From Amaurobius ferox (Eukaryota; Arthropoda; Arachnida; Araneae; Amaurobiidae), in contig OX578140.1 in NCBI GenBank assembly GCA_951213105.1, positions 33,561,941 through 33,625,940 on the forward strand: a DNA stretch of 64,000 nucleotides. Reading direction: 5' to 3'. Of this stretch, positions 60,570 through 64,000 are shown one piece after another. Every line of letters begins with the position of its first letter. The first letter of the stretch is position 1. The position numbers and the translations under genes were made by a program. Under the pieces are notes generated by a model. That model was not told where the DNA came from. It made no database searches and saw only the letters and a program-made list of their open reading frames with translations.

Positions 60570-60990
60570 AACCAATTGTATGTGAAAGATGTCAGGAAAA
60601 AAAATTTTCCTTTTCTTTTATATATTTGCATTAGCACAACAACAAGAGACAAATATGTGTGCACTTATGTCAATGTATGTGTTCTCGAAATTTTTAAATT
60701 TACTTTTATCACATAAAAGTTTGTGTGCATGACATATGAATTTGAGAATATATATGCAACAAATATTTTTCAATTACACATATAATCAGGTGCATATGGG
60801 CTTCTGTGCTTTTGCACTTTTTACTATATGACACATAAACCAAAAATTTTCATGCCCATTAAACTCAATTATTTTGCACCACAAAAGAATTTTTCAACTT
60901 ACTTCGACATATTAGTACTGCAATATATAATCACAATAAAATATTTGCACTCTTTCATAAATTTATACTCCACTCACTGTAATACTCTGG

Positions 60991-61008
60991 GAAAGGGATA
61001 CGGCACCA
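60991..61008 (-). other. tRNA primer-binding site
   Basis: Three bases after the 5' LTR the sense strand reads TGGTGCCGTATCCCTTTC. The leading TGG pairs with a tRNA CCA end. I could not assign the tRNA with confidence. Confidence 0.75.
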
Positions 61009-61011
61009 ATT

Positions 61012-62215
61012 TGTGGGAGCTGGGTCAGTACAAATCTGCACCTACTGACTCCACCACCCACAACTTCGTGATCTTAATTTCAAAATGCCAAAGAGACATA
61101 AATTTAACAAATATATTCTCAAAAATGTATCAGCAAAAACACCAGGTTCAAGATTTAAAGGAGTTCCCAGTTTAGGGGAATTAAATAACCCTAAATGAAG
61201 TACAGTGAGTAAAGTAAATATACAGACACAAATAAATAGGCTCTTTTTCACACAACTTAAATATTGATTTATTTTAGATTTTTCGAAGAATTCAATATGT
61301 GTATTTTAACTTTCAAATAATAAATAAACTTCAGAGCTTCACTTATATCAAACATATTCAAGAAACCAATTGCTCTGGTAAAAATATATAGCATTCAAAT
61401 AATCAAATTATTCATGATCATATGATCTTAAATCATTTCTAATTTAACTTTAAATATTTTAATAAGAGCCATTTTAATTATTGAATTTAATTTCATCATG
61501 CCAGTACCGCTTCGGAAACATTGTTCCGGAAAAGAAAATTTACCTTGATACAAGTTTACAAAAATTTGTAGCTCAGATTCGCCTCAAGATATCACGGGTC
61601 TTGAGCCGGGGATTCAAAAGTTCACAGGGCGAATTTCCAACGTAAATTCCCAAATCTTTAGAAACCGAACTTCCGAATACAATGCTTCGAATTGAAACTA
61701 AGCCGCCAAGCTACATCTCAAATTCCAGAGTCGTCGTCGGAATAATTCCTGGAATAAAAAAATATAATTTAGAATAGATTTGCATCAGGATTATTAATGA
61801 AAAGTTCCAGGCTCCTCTTCTTCAGCTCCAGATGAACGGCAAGCCATTTTGGCCAAAAGCCTTTGTTTCAAGTCTTTCGACAAATTTTCCCAGCGTCTTC
61901 CATCCTCGGGATCTCCAGCTCGAAGAGGGCGAAACATGGGTCCCCTGAGCCCACGCAAGTTCTCCTTCGCAAAAAATGCGCCTCTTCCTGATTGGACAGC
62001 GCGCTCACATAGCAACTACACAGCCAACACGTCACGCTCCACGGCCAGACACTAAGTCCAGACATTCCAACGCTTTCTCGACGAAATGCGCTTTTTAATG
62101 TAATTTCAATGGAAACAAGTGTTAGTAAAAACACTGTACTGGCACGAACGGAGAGAAGGATGTTTCTCTTTCAGAAAATACAAAAAGGCTCATGGCGCAG
62201 AATTGCGACATGACA
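61012..62215 (-). repeat. 5' LTR of the gypsy element
   Basis: 1204 bp with TG...CA ends, matching the 3' LTR throughout by eye. Sense AATAAA is at 61268-61273. Confidence 0.95.
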
Positions 62216-62232
62216 TGTATATAAGGAAAGTA
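62216..62232 (-). repeat. Remainder of copy I with right TGTA duplication
   Basis: TGTATATAAGGAAAGTA completes the palindrome that was interrupted at 50334. Confidence 0.85.
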
Positions 62233-62488
62233 ATATATTAACTGTTGAGAAACATGTTCACCTTTCATATGTAATATCATGCGATAAATTTGGTGACATC
62301 ATTCTCGTGGATCTAGCTCGTTCCATTCATGAGAAAAGGTACTTTGTGTAATACTTCTTCATTTGAAATCCAATAATTTATCTGCTATAAGAATAAATTA
62401 TTTCTCCGTCCATAAGGCTTGGCGAGGTTTTGACGCCGATTTCGCCGAAAATCTCGTCACATAGATAAAACTGATACTAAATCAATGA
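62233..62488 (+). repeat. Helentron/DINE-1-like repeat, internal fragment (copy J)
   Basis: From GAGAAACATGTTCACC the sequence aligns with copy C around 1533-1800 in the same orientation, including TCTAGCTCGTTCCATTCATG and a decayed GGCGA block. It is cut on the right by copy K. Confidence 0.65.
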
Positions 62489-62493
62489 AAAAA

Positions 62494-63471
62494 ATCTGAT
62501 GTGGGCAACACATGACTTTCCTTATATAATGTAATGAATTTACTACTTTTACAGTAAAAAGATAGGTTGTTCTTATAGTAGATACTTATATTCTTTCCAA
62601 GATATTGAATTTTCGACAATTAGTCGTCATTTTCATTAATTTAGCCTCATTTTAATCCATTTGGCGAGATTTTCATTAATTTGACAACATTTCAAAAAGT
62701 CGCCAAGTTGGCGACATTCCGTCAAATTCGTCGCCAAAATCTCGCCAAGCTTTACTGACGGAGAAATAAATTATTCTTATAACAGATAAATGACTTTTGT
62801 CGTTCAAATACAAAAGTATTACTCGAAGTATATTTTCTCAAGAATGGAACGAGCTAGATTCACGAGAATAATGTCACCCAATTTATCGCATGGTATTACA
62901 TATGAAAAGTGAACATGTTTCTCAATAGGAAATATTTTTGTTTTATTTTATATGACTTTTTGATATTTTCTTTTTAAAAATGTGAAATATCTCGAAAACG
63001 GTTCATGTTAGCGTTCTAAATTTTATGTCAATCGTTTTCTAATGAAAAATTACATAAGAAATGTCTACTTGCGTAACTTTATTAGCGGTTTTAATTTTTT
63101 GACGATTTTTTCAAAATTTCACTCAAAAATTTAGGGGGGATCTGAACATTCGATTGCGTATAAAAACAATATGCTTCCAGTGTTTACGGATTGTGAGTTT
63201 TGTACCAAATTTCGTTCGAATCGGTCCATTCGTTCGTCAGTTATCGTCTCCACAGACCCACTGACACACACACACACACACACACATACTTTCACACACA
63301 CACACAGACACACAGACACACACACACACACACACACACAGACATCACTTCAAAAATGTTTGATTCGTGATCAGGGATGCTTGAAACGTGCTCTCCCGTC
63401 GAAAACTCGAATTCGAATTTTCGACCCCGTCACAATACTTTCCTTATACATTATGTATATAAGGAAAGTAA
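62494..63471 (-). repeat. Helentron/DINE-1-like repeat, family 1, complete (copy K)
   Basis: It has the stem-loop end ATCTGATGTGGGC, the arm GACTTTCCTTATATAATG, a CA core at 63264-63340, and the closing palindrome TTATACATTATGTATATAAG within 63449-63468. It is the best undisturbed reference copy here. Confidence 0.8.
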
Positions 63472-64000
63472 AAAGGCTGTTATTATTTTAAAAATTATAA
63501 ATTATTACGATTTAATTCCTGTAACGCGTTCAATTGTTTATAAATATTATATATAATCAACATTTTAGAAATTATAGATTTTCAGAAAAAATTTCATGCC
63601 TTGCACATTAATAACCTAAATATTACCAATATATTATATAAATATTCAGTATATTTAGTAAATAGTATAGTTAATAAGTTTAAATTAGTTGAATATTATT
63701 AAAATTCCCTCCTTAGTATCTTATATTAACTAATATTCAACATTCTCTTGAATTAGCATTACATTGTATATACATTCTCTTATATTTTTGCCCCCATGTT
63801 TTCTATTATTTTACACGCCTCTTTATTAAGTAGCTTTTAATGGAGAATTTATCATATTTTATTGCTGTTTTGCAAAACTGTTATTTATATCTCCCGACTG
63901 GCAACAGTAGATCTCCATTTTTATCTGTGATTGGCAACAGTGGTCTCGTCATTTATTGCTCGTTGCTCTAGTCGATAGGTCATTTGCTGTATTTTCTCAG
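63472..64000. other. AT-rich end of window, no recognised gene
   Basis: No frame or RNA gene. The word CTGGCAACAGT, with the variant TTGGCAACAGT, occurs twice near 63900 and 63931. Confidence 0.5.

Larger units (their letters stand above)
59819..61011 (-). other. 5' leader of the gypsy element
   Basis: About 1.2 kb lies between the primer-binding site and gag, or about 0.9 kb without the inserted SINE and its duplication. The word GTATGTGAA, seen from the plus strand, recurs near 59957, 60050, 60174 and 60579, with a variant near 60135. This points to a degenerate tandem repeat of about 85-100 bp. Confidence 0.65.
50335..62215 (-). mobile_element. Ty3/gypsy LTR retrotransposon, 11,881 bp, apparently intact
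   Basis: Two 1204-bp LTRs with TG...CA ends, a primer-binding site, a 1998-residue gag-pol frame, a polypurine tract and a 4-bp TGTA duplication are all in place on the minus strand. I saw no mismatch between the LTRs, so insertion was recent. The order protease, reverse transcriptase, RNase H, integrase is the gypsy order. The 4-bp duplication and the Tyr-Asn-Leu-Arg C-terminus suggest a mdg1/412-like clade, which is inference. There is no env frame. A SINE sits in the 5' leader. Confidence 0.93.

Overview
The window is AT-rich eukaryotic nuclear DNA built almost entirely from transposable elements and their remains. I found no convincing host gene: apart from retroelement and transposase proteins, no open frame carries a recognisable domain, and the longest other frames are by-products of tandem repeats. 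The mix (Ty3/gypsy, Tc1, Penelope-like reverse transcriptase, tRNA- and 5S-derived SINEs, Helentron/DINE-1-like repeats) fits an arthropod. A spider or other chelicerate is my guess from the look of the dispersed repeats, but nothing in the window proves it.

Layout. 1-1962: three head-to-tail Helentron-like non-autonomous repeats. 1963-9555: AT-rich DNA with small tandem repeats and no gene. 9567-24379: two large tandem arrays of a ~146-bp monomer in opposite orientation, enclosing ~7.8 kb. Their outer ends are near-identical inverted repeats flanked by an 11-bp direct repeat with one mismatch, so the whole looks like a 14.8-kb foldback-type element. Its interior holds a tRNA-derived SINE, a broken Penelope-like reverse transcriptase and a four-layer nest of other insertions. 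24391-31000: tandem repeats, a 388-bp SINE with a complete 5S rRNA head, and a 728-bp element with 13-bp terminal inverted repeats, part of which is an empty-site relative of the SINE insertion. 33900-40960: a tandem array of ~1.1-1.26-kb units. 42293-45925: another Helentron-like copy and a 275-bp tandem array split by an insertion whose exact empty site is preserved in the neighbouring unit. 47949-48978: a dead Tc1 transposase. 49258-63471: a Penelope fragment, then Helentron-like copies. The hairpin of one copy has been entered by an 11.9-kb Ty3/gypsy element (minus strand) with apparently identical LTRs, a primer-binding site, a polypurine tract and an uninterrupted 1998-residue gag-pol frame.

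How the parts relate. The gypsy element is the only autonomous element that looks intact. The SINEs would have depended on a LINE that is not in the window. The Helentron-like repeats would have depended on a Rep-helicase that is not in the window, and the foldback element on an unseen transposase. The order of nesting gives a relative chronology: Penelope and 1.2-kb arrays (old), Helentron-like repeats (intermediate), gypsy element and outer ends of the foldback arrays (young).
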